Of a stretch of DNA of 32,983 nucleotides, positions 6,554 to 14,342 are shown piece after piece (positions within the stretch are counted from its first letter, which is position 1; each line of letters begins with the position of its first letter). The notes under the pieces were generated by a model. The model had not been told where the DNA came from, made no database searches, and saw only the letters and a program-made list of their open reading frames with translations. Source of the DNA: Candidatus Melainabacteria bacterium. GTDB lineage: Bacteria > Cyanobacteriota > Vampirovibrionia > Obscuribacterales > Obscuribacteraceae. Where the stretch lies: NCBI GenBank assembly GCA_003153555.1, contig PLZS01000102.1, forward strand, positions 1 through 32,983, given 5' to 3'. Made by a program: the position numbers and the translations under genes.

Positions 6554-7345
6554 ATGACTAAGCTTGTTGATTTAACCCGCCCTCTTGTAATGCTTAATAA
6601 AGAAACATTCCCGCCGGCCCTGTCACCGCTTTACCGAATTATCTCTCCTGAAATTGAGTTCGTCGATCACGCCGGTGGAGCGAAGATCATGGGCCAAATC
6701 TTTGGTTGCACTGAACATGAATTACCCGACGGTGAAGGATGGACAGAAGAAAATTTGTCCATGTCAAGTCATCTGGGTACTCATGTCGATGCGCCCTGGC
6801 ACTATGGTAGTAAGTGCGCAGGAGCACCGGCCAAAACGATTGAGCAGATTCCACTAGAAGATCTTTATTGCGATGCGGTAGTTCTCGATATGACCGCAAA
6901 GAAAATGACGGGGCAAGCAATCAGCGTTGAAGATGTTCAGGCGGCATTACAGGCGGTGTCATACACAATTAAGGCTGGCGACGCGGTGCTGATTCGTACC
7001 GACCACGATAAATACGATCTCTTCAACCCAGCTCGTTATGCGTATCCTGGCATGACCCGCGAATCGACACTCTGGTTAATTAAGCAGGGTGCAAAAATTG
7101 GTGGCACGGACGCCTTCGGATGGGATCGCCCCTTTGCAGTAATGGTGCAGGATTACCAGACCACAAAAGATAAGTCTAAAATCTGGGATGCGCATTTTGC
7201 CGCACGTGAAGGTGAATTCTACATCGTGCAACAACTGGCAAACCTCGATCAGCTACCTCCGCACGGCTTCAAGGTCGCCTTCTTTCCAATTCCACTCGTT
7301 GGTGCCAGCGCGGCGCAAACTAGAGCCGTAGCGTTCGTTAGCTAA
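6554..7345 (+). CDS. Cyclase/kynurenine formamidase-like family metal-dependent hydrolase
   Basis: A 263-residue protein of the putative cyclase family (PF04199). The signature metal site HxGTHxDxPxH is intact as H73-LGTH-VDAPWH (H73, H77, D79, H83). Other family features are the start VDLTRPL, AVLIRTDHDKY and the block IGGTDAFGWDRPF before the C-terminus. Known members hydrolyse N-formylkynurenine, isatin or related amides and cyclic imides using Zn or Mn. The exact substrate here is not evident, and no tryptophan catabolism genes are adjacent. There is no signal peptide, so it should be cytoplasmic. The gene is monocistronic and ends 15 bp before a strong hairpin terminator. Confidence 0.88.
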   Translation: MTKLVDLTRPLVMLNKETFPPALSPLYRIISPEIEFVDHAGGAKIMGQIFGCTEHELPDGEGWTEENLSMSSHLGTHVDAPWHYGSKCAGAPAKTIEQIPLEDLYCDAVVLDMTAKKMTGQAISVEDVQAALQAVSYTIKAGDAVLIRTDHDKYDLFNPARYAYPGMTRESTLWLIKQGAKIGGTDAFGWDRPFAVMVQDYQTTKDKSKIWDAHFAAREGEFYIVQQLANLDQLPPHGFKVAFFPIPLVGASAAQTRAVAFVS

Positions 7346-7360
7346 TACCTTTCGGTCCAT

Positions 7361-7417
7361 TAGAAAGAGGGGCTGTGTGTAGTCGGTCCCGACTTGCACT
7401 GCCCCTCTTTCTATTTT
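7361..7417 (+). terminator. Rho-independent terminator of the cyclase gene
   Basis: A perfect 13-bp stem pairs TAGAAAGAGGGGC (7361-7373) with GCCCCTCTTTCTA (7401-7413), followed by TTTT. The loop contains a second small hairpin, AGTCGG/CCGACT (7381-7394). Confidence 0.85.
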
Positions 7418-7728
7418 CAAAAATTGGCCGCCAGATGAGTCGGTTGGTTAATCTTTCTCGTGCTTTCACAGAGCCCTGGCGGCTAGCTATTGATCATCGT
7501 ATCCTCCTGCCAACTCAAAAGGCCTAGGGTTTTTACTGGTTTACACCTGCTGTAAACATCCCGTTCCGAAATGCTGACTGCTGCACGGTTTCACTTAGAC
7601 TGATAATTCGAAGTATTTCAAAAAAAAGTGCCACCGCTAATCAAGTGGTGCCCTGTTGAAATCTGAAGATCAAAAAGTGAGCCTTTGAACTGTTAGCCGC
7701 TGGTTGAAAAGTACCAGCCCGGTCTCAA
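7418..7728. other. Convergent intergenic stretch with several inverted repeats, no gene
   Basis: No convincing reading frame is present. Inverted repeats seen are GCCGCCAG/CTGGCGGC (7427-7434 with 7476-7483), the perfect GTTTACA-N5-TGTAAAC (7539-7557), and a weaker GTGCCAC/GTGGTGC stem with two G-U pairs near 7630-7653, flanked by an A-run. This is more structure than a plain spacer needs. It may hide a small RNA or a regulatory site. Confidence 0.4.
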
Positions 7729-8688
7729 TTACTTCAGATCGATGTATACCACCATATCTGGTTTCACGTTGACATTGCTCGGTTTGTCGCGCCACAGCGA
7801 AACCCACGCCCTGGCTGGCAAGGCTGTGTATTTGATTCTGTCGAGCGCTTTCATCTCTGGGCTCATGTTATTACAGCCCCCGGGTACTTGGCACGTGCCA
7901 CCACAATGAATATACTGAGCAATTTTTACCGCTTCTTCATGAGGCTTGTTGATGTTCTCGATGTGAATAGACTTGGCCGTGTCTACATAGATGTAGTTGA
8001 GATTGAAATCAACTGCGTTATAAGCGGCCACGCCAAAAGCAGGAATTATTTTGTCAGTCTTCAATTTGGCTCGCCAACTATTTAGGTCCTGATTGAACTT
8101 TGTCACCGGATACTCAACTTGCATCAACGATTGCTGAGGCCACCATTTTATGAAGGTTGGTTCCCAGCACAATGGAAAATCGGCGTGTTGCAGGTCTTCC
8201 TCGGTGACTTTGTCTTCATCCCAAATTTCTACTACTGCCGGATTGGCACCTGCTAACAAAAATGGATTGACAATGAATCTCGATTCTTCAGCTGGTCCCT
8301 CTGAGCTTTTTGGTCCAGGGCCCCAGACACCTTGACCCCGAAGTCCCCACCAAGGTTTGCCATCTTCTATCGCACCGAAAACAGCCTCTGACGGCTGATA
8401 TGGTGCTGCCACCAAATTTGGTGTTAACTCGACGTACCTTTTGCGCAGCTCCAAGATATCGGCTTTTGATCTAAAGTTCAGTTCAATTGGCATTTGCACG
8501 GGAATATCGATGCCCGGCACGACGGCACGCTCGCCGATCAACAGTTTGTTTTCATTTGCTTGTGACGGGTGAGCAAACAGCGCGAAAAATAATGCTCCAC
8601 AAAATAACAGCGGCAGAGCAATCGCCCTGCCGCTTAATGGAGAACAATCCTGATTACCGGCGTTGGTTCTGAAAATAGTTAATTTCAA
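7729..8688 (-). CDS. Secreted protein of unknown function
   Basis: The frame is open up to 8793 but overlaps the upstream gene, which ends at 8654. No ATG with a ribosome binding site is visible near the signal peptide. The TTG at 8688 is a tentative start. The product then has a long n-region, a hydrophobic core (ALPLLFCGALFFALF) and a likely cleavage after PSQA. The mature part of about 275 residues is rich in Trp and Pro and carries a cysteine cluster, HCGGTCQVPGGCNN, near the C-terminus that could form disulfides. I recognise no family. It lies directly downstream of another secreted protein on the same strand, so the two probably form an operon and may act together outside the membrane. 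Confidence 0.65.
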   Translation of the reverse strand: MKLTIFRTNAGNQDCSPLSGRAIALPLLFCGALFFALFAHPSQANENKLLIGERAVVPGIDIPVQMPIELNFRSKADILELRKRYVELTPNLVAAPYQPSEAVFGAIEDGKPWWGLRGQGVWGPGPKSSEGPAEESRFIVNPFLLAGANPAVVEIWDEDKVTEEDLQHADFPLCWEPTFIKWWPQQSLMQVEYPVTKFNQDLNSWRAKLKTDKIIPAFGVAAYNAVDFNLNYIYVDTAKSIHIENINKPHEEAVKIAQYIHCGGTCQVPGGCNNMSPEMKALDRIKYTALPARAWVSLWRDKPSNVNVKPDMVVYIDLK

Positions 8689-9142
8689 TTTCAGACTTAT
8701 ATCCAGTTTTGCGGGCACTAATGTCATTAACAAAGATAGAGCAGGTAGAATCTGGCGTCTTGGCCGTAATCGATTGCAAATCATTGTAATCAATTTTCCA
8801 TTTGTACATGTTGAGTGTATTTAGATACCAATCAATAACCAACTTCGCATCTTCTTTAGCAAGGAAATGTTGGATGTAATTTTGTCCGTGTTCTTTTCGG
8901 GACACGCCACCTATAAATTTAGCTTTGCCGGTGAACTCAGGTAGGTTAGGCAAATCAACCTTCGTTGACAAATCCTCTGCTTCGAGAAGTTTCATATTTT
9001 GAAACCCTTTTACAACTGGCTTGGGCAGTAGTTCACCGTTAGCAGCTTTTGAGCTTGTCTCAGCGAAGGCAACGACGTTACAGTTTAAAACACCGAAAGA
9101 AAGTATGGACAGAGAGGCGGTAATAACAACTTTGCGCACCAT
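8654..9142 (-). CDS. Secreted protein with a small GW-type domain, unknown function
   Basis: A 162-residue protein with a Sec signal peptide (MVRKVV, hydrophobic core, likely cut after VAFA). The ribosome binding site AGAGGA lies 7-8 bp before the ATG. The mature part includes VIDWYLNTLNMYKWKIDY, a pattern of an aromatic helix followed by a Trp strand. It resembles FYQDQLKDKGWEID in the lipoprotein at 23385-23906, so the two may share a fold. The function is unknown. It is first in a two-gene operon with the secreted protein downstream. Confidence 0.75.
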   Translation of the reverse strand: MVRKVVITASLSILSFGVLNCNVVAFAETSSKAANGELLPKPVVKGFQNMKLLEAEDLSTKVDLPNLPEFTGKAKFIGGVSRKEHGQNYIQHFLAKEDAKLVIDWYLNTLNMYKWKIDYNDLQSITAKTPDSTCSIFVNDISARKTGYKSEIEINYFQNQRR

Positions 9143-9172
9143 ACAACATCCTCTTTGATTGTTTTTTGCTAT

Positions 9173-9213
9173 AAAAAAACCGGTCTTTTCTAGATCATAC
9201 TAGAGAAGACCGG
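9173..9213 (-). terminator. Rho-independent terminator of the TadG-like gene
   Basis: Read on the minus strand, CCGGTCTTCTCTAG pairs with CTAGAAAAGACCGG (14 bp, one G-U; plus-strand arms 9180-9193 and 9200-9213). It is followed by seven T (the A-run at 9173-9179). Confidence 0.88.
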
Positions 9214-9241
9214 CTTCATTATGCATTTTTCTGTACTTGAC

Positions 9242-11446
9242 TCAGTTTGGTCGGCTGAAGTTCTCAGAGCCACTTGTGGTGTTTGAGAACTCAAGTTGAC
9301 CGAGCAGGTTGTTGAAGCCTGATGAAAGCTTCAAGGTTGCATGGTCTTGACCAAACATGGCACCGCTAGGTACTGTGTACGGTCGATCGTGCAAGTTGTC
9401 GTCTGCATGTCCACCGTTGGCCTTCGGCACGTCAATCATGTTGTTATCCAGCGAATAATTGCTTTCACAACTAATGTTTGGATCGAGTGCTGCGCCATCT
9501 GGAATGGGGTTACTGGAGACTGCAGGGACCAGAGTCGCAGGTGGTTGTGACTGTCCAAACGCTTTCAGGTTCTTAGATGCTGGATCTAGATAGACATAGG
9601 CGGTTTGACCAATCGGTAGAGGAGTCGTCCACAGAGCTGCTACTTCAGCAGCTGTAGCAGTTGGTTTGATCTCATAGCATCTTTGTGTCAGTTGATTCAT
9701 TATCTTAGTTTTGGTACACGTTGGTATCAATTGACTTCCAGATGTTACTTGAGACAACAGACCATCGATCGTTCCAGTTGTCTGGATTGATCCGCCCGGA
9801 TTGTAATATGGCTGCGGGTAAGGACTGTTGACTCCATTTGCAAACACACCAAGTCCGCTTGGGGAGTTGTTTCCAGATACGCTGATGTTTTTCGAACCGC
9901 TTTGGAAGGCTGCAATAACCTGCCCTTTGACGAGATCCACATCGGAGTACAAGCCACTGTTATTGGCACCCCCTGAAGGAGGCGCGTGGTTGAAGGTAGC
10001 TTCAAATGAGGGCAAATAGCTTAGGCAAGTGCCATTCAGCCAATAAGCAGGTCCTGTATTCATTTGAGTTAGACAATTTGTACCTTGTGCGCCGATTGTG
10101 AGAAGGTCAGCAACATTGGGAGGATTTGCTCCAGCAACAGTTGGATTGTTGGCTGTATACATCGCACTCAATGCGTGAGGTCCACTGTTTAATGAGCTGG
10201 TTGGAGGATACAAAAGACTGTTTTTGCCTCTTGCATCTGCAACGAATGATCCTGCACTTTGACCACCAGTTGTACCATTAGGATTGCTCGCTGATGATGT
10301 GTTGTACGCTGCCCATGCACCTGTGGCGGTCATATCTGTGTTAGAGAAAGCCGCTCCAGAGGCGGTTGGGGCGATATCGATACCAGGTCCTGTATACAAT
10401 TCCTGGTTGAAGATGTTGTACTGATTATCAAATGCTGTGCTGTTTGGAGGCATATTAGCGGATGGAAGATTCACAAACGCTAGGTACCCTCCTGGAACTG
10501 ATGCTGGGAAGTCGTAGTTGGCTGCGGCTCCGCCTGCTTGGAACATGGAGGCACCGACGATCGCGGCTGCAACCGCACCACCAAGCGCACCAGATTTAGA
10601 TTCTGTAGTCTTGGCGGCAACACTGAATGCGTTCGGAGGAATTTTAGCTGCGTTCAGTGCCGTTGCAGTTGCATTTGGAGGCTCAGCCGCAGTGAAATCT
10701 GTCATCGCAACCAAGTGAGGATTTTGTTGTGGAAATACTGGTACTCCCATAATGCTTCCGATACCTGGCACTACTAGATTTTCATAACCTCGGATGTAAC
10801 TCCCAGTCGAATAGGCTGGAGGAACTTTCCCCGTTCCAACTGATTGCCAATTAGCTGGCGGTGCGATCGGGAGCTCAGATGCCGTGAAGAAAACGTTAGT
10901 CGATTCTTTTGGCTTCATGTAGGCTTGTTGATAAGTGCTATTTACGGCGGTTAAGCTGTTATTTCCCCACATTCTTGTATCATTCGAAACTTGTCCGAAA
11001 AAAGTTACAACGTTAGGATTAACAAGTTTGTCCTTCAGGTCACTACCAAGCGAAGCCAAATTGGCCAAAACTGCTGCAGCATTCGTTTTTGCTTGGGGGG
11101 AGCCTTCAGCTTGTGCGTTCATGGCTACGAGTAGCCCTTGAGCAACGCAACGGTTGTATGTGATCAAATTGATTTCGTTGCTGTTTGGTGGGTCAGCGCA
11201 TAAAACGAAGTCTGCATATTTGCTACCTGGTCCAGGTAACGAAACACTAACGCGGGCGAGAGGGTCGTTCTTTTTCATCGCATTTTTGGCGATGTTCAAC
11301 GCCCCTGCATCTGTTGCGTTAGCAACTTCTCTGCCCCCGCCAAATATCTTGGCAAGGAAGAAGCAACCAATTCCTACTACTATTATGACGAGCACACAGA
11401 CTGCCACCAGTCCTAGCGTTGCTCCTTGTCGACGACGTGTCTTCAT
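9242..11446 (-). CDS. TadG-like (Flp pilus assembly type) membrane-anchored extracellular protein
   Basis: A 734-residue protein. The N-terminus has basic residues (MKTRRRQGATLG), one membrane helix (about residues 11-33) and then REVANATDAGALNIAKNA. This matches the TadE/TadG N-terminal pattern in which 'aDaaALaaA' follows the helix. The remaining ~680 residues are Asn/Gly/Ala/Pro/Ser-rich with few charges, as expected for an exported domain. I see no von Willebrand A motif. A strong AGGAGGG precedes the ATG. A 10-bp palindrome, GGTTATAACC (11450-11459), lies between the two. No other tad or pilin gene is present, so whether it serves a pilus is open. The upstream 11447-11734 is non-coding. 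Confidence 0.7.
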   Translation of the reverse strand: MKTRRRQGATLGLVAVCVLVIIVVGIGCFFLAKIFGGGREVANATDAGALNIAKNAMKKNDPLARVSVSLPGPGSKYADFVLCADPPNSNEINLITYNRCVAQGLLVAMNAQAEGSPQAKTNAAAVLANLASLGSDLKDKLVNPNVVTFFGQVSNDTRMWGNNSLTAVNSTYQQAYMKPKESTNVFFTASELPIAPPANWQSVGTGKVPPAYSTGSYIRGYENLVVPGIGSIMGVPVFPQQNPHLVAMTDFTAAEPPNATATALNAAKIPPNAFSVAAKTTESKSGALGGAVAAAIVGASMFQAGGAAANYDFPASVPGGYLAFVNLPSANMPPNSTAFDNQYNIFNQELYTGPGIDIAPTASGAAFSNTDMTATGAWAAYNTSSASNPNGTTGGQSAGSFVADARGKNSLLYPPTSSLNSGPHALSAMYTANNPTVAGANPPNVADLLTIGAQGTNCLTQMNTGPAYWLNGTCLSYLPSFEATFNHAPPSGGANNSGLYSDVDLVKGQVIAAFQSGSKNISVSGNNSPSGLGVFANGVNSPYPQPYYNPGGSIQTTGTIDGLLSQVTSGSQLIPTCTKTKIMNQLTQRCYEIKPTATAAEVAALWTTPLPIGQTAYVYLDPASKNLKAFGQSQPPATLVPAVSSNPIPDGAALDPNISCESNYSLDNNMIDVPKANGGHADDNLHDRPYTVPSGAMFGQDHATLKLSSGFNNLLGQLEFSNTTSGSENFSRPN

Positions 11447-11734
11447 TTTGGTTATAACCCTCCTGCCCTAACTGTAATTTGGCCGTGTGAGTGGTTCGGT
11501 TACTGCTCTGGATGTGAAATGCTAATCCAGGCAGACACGACTAGTAAACTGCTAATATTATCTTCCTTTAAGGAGCCGGAAATTGTCAACTGTAGGGAAC
11601 TTTCCAGGAAATTGACTATGGACAAGCCCGCAAGCTCCGCAGGTTGGGGATTCCGAAAGGTAGAAGTATTAAACAAGGTTAATATTGACCAGAGATTCCT
11701 GAAAATACTTGCTCTAAATCGATGATTTAATCAA

Positions 11735-13216
11735 TTATGAGTTCCGCTTAATGGAGCGAGTAGACGAATTAGCGTCCGTGACGATCAGGGCAACGACCAA
11801 CCAGAAGATAAATTGGACCTGCGGCCGGTAGAAGATGGTGTCCACCATTCCTTGAGCCATTAGTCCAACTAACGCAGCCACCGCACCTGCAGCTAGCCAT
11901 TGGTCCGAAGTTAGCATGGCACGCGAGCTTTGCTCGCTATCCGGTTTGTCCAACGTCTCCAGCGTTTTGGGTGACGACCAAAAGCTGATATGGGCACGAC
12001 CGAACAGGCTAAGCAACATGACGCCAAAAGCGATTAAGCCAATGATGCCGCTTTCAACTGCGACCTCAAGGGGCACGCAATAAGTGCCAAGGGCGTCGAA
12101 TCCACTCACCATATAGAGTCCATAAGCCAGTCTGAATGTCACGTTTCCAGGACCGATGCCAAACCACCAGTTGTCTAGCAACATGCGCCAGGAAGCGTTC
12201 CAGACGTTGATGCGATATGAGTTCGAACTGTGTTCACGCCCGGCGAAAATTGATGTCACTCGTTGCTCAAACGCCGGCACAAAGTGAAGACCAATCAACA
12301 GAAGTACTGGCAGCACGATGCATAAGATGATTATGAACAGGCGTGCTTTGGGTTGGGCAATCCAAAATTTTGCCACTGCCATGATTGAAATTGTCGCTCC
12401 AGCTGCGGCAACGGCAAGATATCCGCCGCGACTGCCGGTGAGGATAATGGCTACTGCGATTGCTGCAGCTGCAATTATTGGCGCAATGGCGAGCAGAAAT
12501 TTCCTCGCCGATAGAGCGCTTAAGCCCAGTGCCAGAGCCAGAGGGCATAGCGGGATGAGATAGCCGGCTAGTAAATTCGGATTGCCGAAGGTGGAAAATA
12601 TTCGTGTTCCATGGGTTTCGACAGTTGGATCCTCCCATGTAGCCAGCGGTTCCACCCCGATTTTGTATTGGTAAAATCCATGCAGAGAAACGGCAAATGC
12701 CGATGTCACCAGAATTGATACCAGTATCAATTTTCTCTTTGGTGAGTTGCTCAAAATTGCGGTCAGAAAAAAGTAGCTACATATATATACGATTATTTTT
12801 GAGAGCCCTTTTAAGGAAGGGATGAAATAATGCGAGGCGCAAGCAGCGATTACGTTGGCCGCGAAGAAGAGCAAGACAGCGATGTCTACGGCATTTGAGC
12901 GGCGCGATTCTTTACCACCCAATAGATATCCAAGCAACCATAAGCCAAACCCGGTCATAGCAATGAGCGCCAGACCTTCTTTGTCATTGGTGAATTGAGG
13001 CAGGGCAAGAACTGAAAACAAAACCAGCGCGGCAGCAAAACTGAGCGATTGCAATCCTGAGCCGAATTTTCGCACAGCCTCCCCATCGATCTTGGTGAGT
13101 GCCGATTTAAAGGCACTGCCAACGCCCACGATCGCTGACCCCTGAAGCGCCCGCTGCCATGCTTGATCGATCCCGTTAAGTGAGACAGCGTCTGCCAGCC
13201 GTGAAATCATTTGCAT
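11735..13216 (-). CDS. IctB-like O-antigen ligase/polymerase-fold membrane protein
   Basis: A 493-residue protein with about 10-12 membrane helices of the O-antigen ligase/Wzy_C type. Segments typical of the cyanobacterial IctB group are visible: TRIFSTFGNPNLLAGYLIP, TGSRGGYLAV and RINVWNASWRMLLDNWWFG followed by IGPGN. IctB was first described as a bicarbonate-transport-related protein in cyanobacteria. The fold instead suggests glycan ligation or polymerisation, so the function is uncertain. The start overlaps the stop of the DUF4330 gene by one base (TAATG), so the two are translationally coupled. It is found here without other carbon-concentrating or polysaccharide genes. Confidence 0.85.
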   Translation of the reverse strand: MQMISRLADAVSLNGIDQAWQRALQGSAIVGVGSAFKSALTKIDGEAVRKFGSGLQSLSFAAALVLFSVLALPQFTNDKEGLALIAMTGFGLWLLGYLLGGKESRRSNAVDIAVLLFFAANVIAACASHYFIPSLKGLSKIIVYICSYFFLTAILSNSPKRKLILVSILVTSAFAVSLHGFYQYKIGVEPLATWEDPTVETHGTRIFSTFGNPNLLAGYLIPLCPLALALGLSALSARKFLLAIAPIIAAAAIAVAIILTGSRGGYLAVAAAGATISIMAVAKFWIAQPKARLFIIILCIVLPVLLLIGLHFVPAFEQRVTSIFAGREHSSNSYRINVWNASWRMLLDNWWFGIGPGNVTFRLAYGLYMVSGFDALGTYCVPLEVAVESGIIGLIAFGVMLLSLFGRAHISFWSSPKTLETLDKPDSEQSSRAMLTSDQWLAAGAVAALVGLMAQGMVDTIFYRPQVQFIFWLVVALIVTDANSSTRSIKRNS

Positions 13217-13761
13217 TATTGAATCGGTTTGATATCGGCGACGACGCCTTGGACTCGATACTTGAAGCCCTCGAGCTCAATTTGATTTCCGAGCTTAATC
13301 TTGTTGCCGCGAATGACAAAGCCATCCGCGGTTCTTTCTGCCTCATCTACTACGGTGACCAAAAAATCAGTGGCAATTGGATTTGCTGGATCGGGAAAAG
13401 CCAGCACCTTTTTTCCATCTGCAGACAAAAAGGTAACTTGCTTTGGTGTATGTTGAACTGCAGAAATCTTCATGGGCGGCTGCACTGGTTGATTTCTGAT
13501 CGTGATTGCACACGGGTCGCCTACCTTGAAGATGTCCACATCCTTGGTCTTCAAGCCGGTGATTGATACATCAATGGCTACCTTGTTGATGCCTTGCACG
13601 ACTTTGTCCACTCCGGCGTGTCCCGCCTTAGCCAGCCCAAAACCAAGTGCGGCCAGCAAAATTATGACGACAACGCCAGAGTCTACGGGATTCAACTTTC
13701 TCTGAGACTGCTGCTGCGAGCTGCCTGACTTATCGTTGGCCAATTTCGGTACCTCTTTCAT
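13216..13761 (-). CDS. DUF4330 family membrane-anchored protein
   Basis: A 181-residue protein. After a polar N-terminus there is LNPVDSGVVVIILLAALGF, a single membrane helix at about residues 28-46. The DUF4330 domain follows, with DVSITGLKTKDVDIFKVGD, ITIRNQPVQPPMKISAV, DPANPIATDFLVTV and GNQIELEGFKYRVQGVV, which fits the cyanobacterial family well. The biochemical role is unknown. It is co-transcribed with, and overlaps by one base, the IctB-like gene. The pair may act together at the membrane. The ribosome binding site is weak (GGAAGA). Confidence 0.85.
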   Translation of the reverse strand: MKEVPKLANDKSGSSQQQSQRKLNPVDSGVVVIILLAALGFGLAKAGHAGVDKVVQGINKVAIDVSITGLKTKDVDIFKVGDPCAITIRNQPVQPPMKISAVQHTPKQVTFLSADGKKVLAFPDPANPIATDFLVTVVDEAERTADGFVIRGNKIKLGNQIELEGFKYRVQGVVADIKPIQ

Positions 13762-13985
13762 GAACGTCGTCTTCCGGCTTTCTAAGCGCCCACAGTCAAT
13801 GATACAGAAGTGAACGAGGGCAAATATTAGCCCTTCTTTCTTGAAGGTAATCCTATATATATGATCGACTTTTCAAATTCATAAAAATAGTTGTGGGAGA
13901 ACTACGTAGGTGCGTGTCCAAAAGCCGGCTAACTTCGATACACCTATACAGTTGAGCGGGCGATGATACCCCTGAGGAGAATGAG

Positions 13986-14339
13986 ATGAGTTTCGAAAAG
14001 CAAGCAACGGCATTACCGGTAGAAGCACAAGCGGAGAATCGTTTGGATTTGACCACCGTTTGTCCTGACCGTGCCGCGGTTGAGCACTACAATGTCGGGC
14101 GCGCAGAAAAGAATATCAATGTCGAAGAGCTGTTGAAGGCGAACGATGGAATAGTTGAAGCAACCACTACCTCTTGGAATAACATCATTCATAAGTTCAA
14201 CAGCTTGCCTGCTGCATACAAGGAACAAGTCGTCCAATCATTCGCACCGCATATGTATGGTGATAACGAAAACTATCCAATGTATAACCGTTTGGTCGAT
14301 ACCCATTCGCAATCACACGATCGTATCGCAACAGCCTAA
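13986..14339 (+). CDS. Small soluble protein of unknown function
   Basis: A 117-residue protein with a strong ribosome binding site (GAGGAGAA) just before the ATG. It has no signal peptide or membrane helix. The composition is polar, with a probable helical middle (WNNIIHKFNSLPAAYKEQVVQSF) and a His/Ser-rich end. I recognise no family. It is a single gene, converging with the sugar kinase gene only 3 bp away, with no terminator between them. The 220 bp upstream probably hold its promoter. Confidence 0.65.
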   Translation: MSFEKQATALPVEAQAENRLDLTTVCPDRAAVEHYNVGRAEKNINVEELLKANDGIVEATTTSWNNIIHKFNSLPAAYKEQVVQSFAPHMYGDNENYPMYNRLVDTHSQSHDRIATA

Positions 14340-14342
14340 AAC

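Noticed and set aside
7625..7655. Hairpin plus A/T-run as terminator of the minus-strand secreted-protein gene
   Set aside because: The stem needs two G-U pairs that exist only on the plus strand; on the minus strand they become A-C mismatches, so it would not fold well there.
11426..11725. Plus-strand 99-codon frame in the gap upstream of the TadG-like gene
   Set aside because: It overlaps the start of the TadG-like gene, lacks a ribosome binding site and has a non-protein-like composition; the gap is better read as promoter region.
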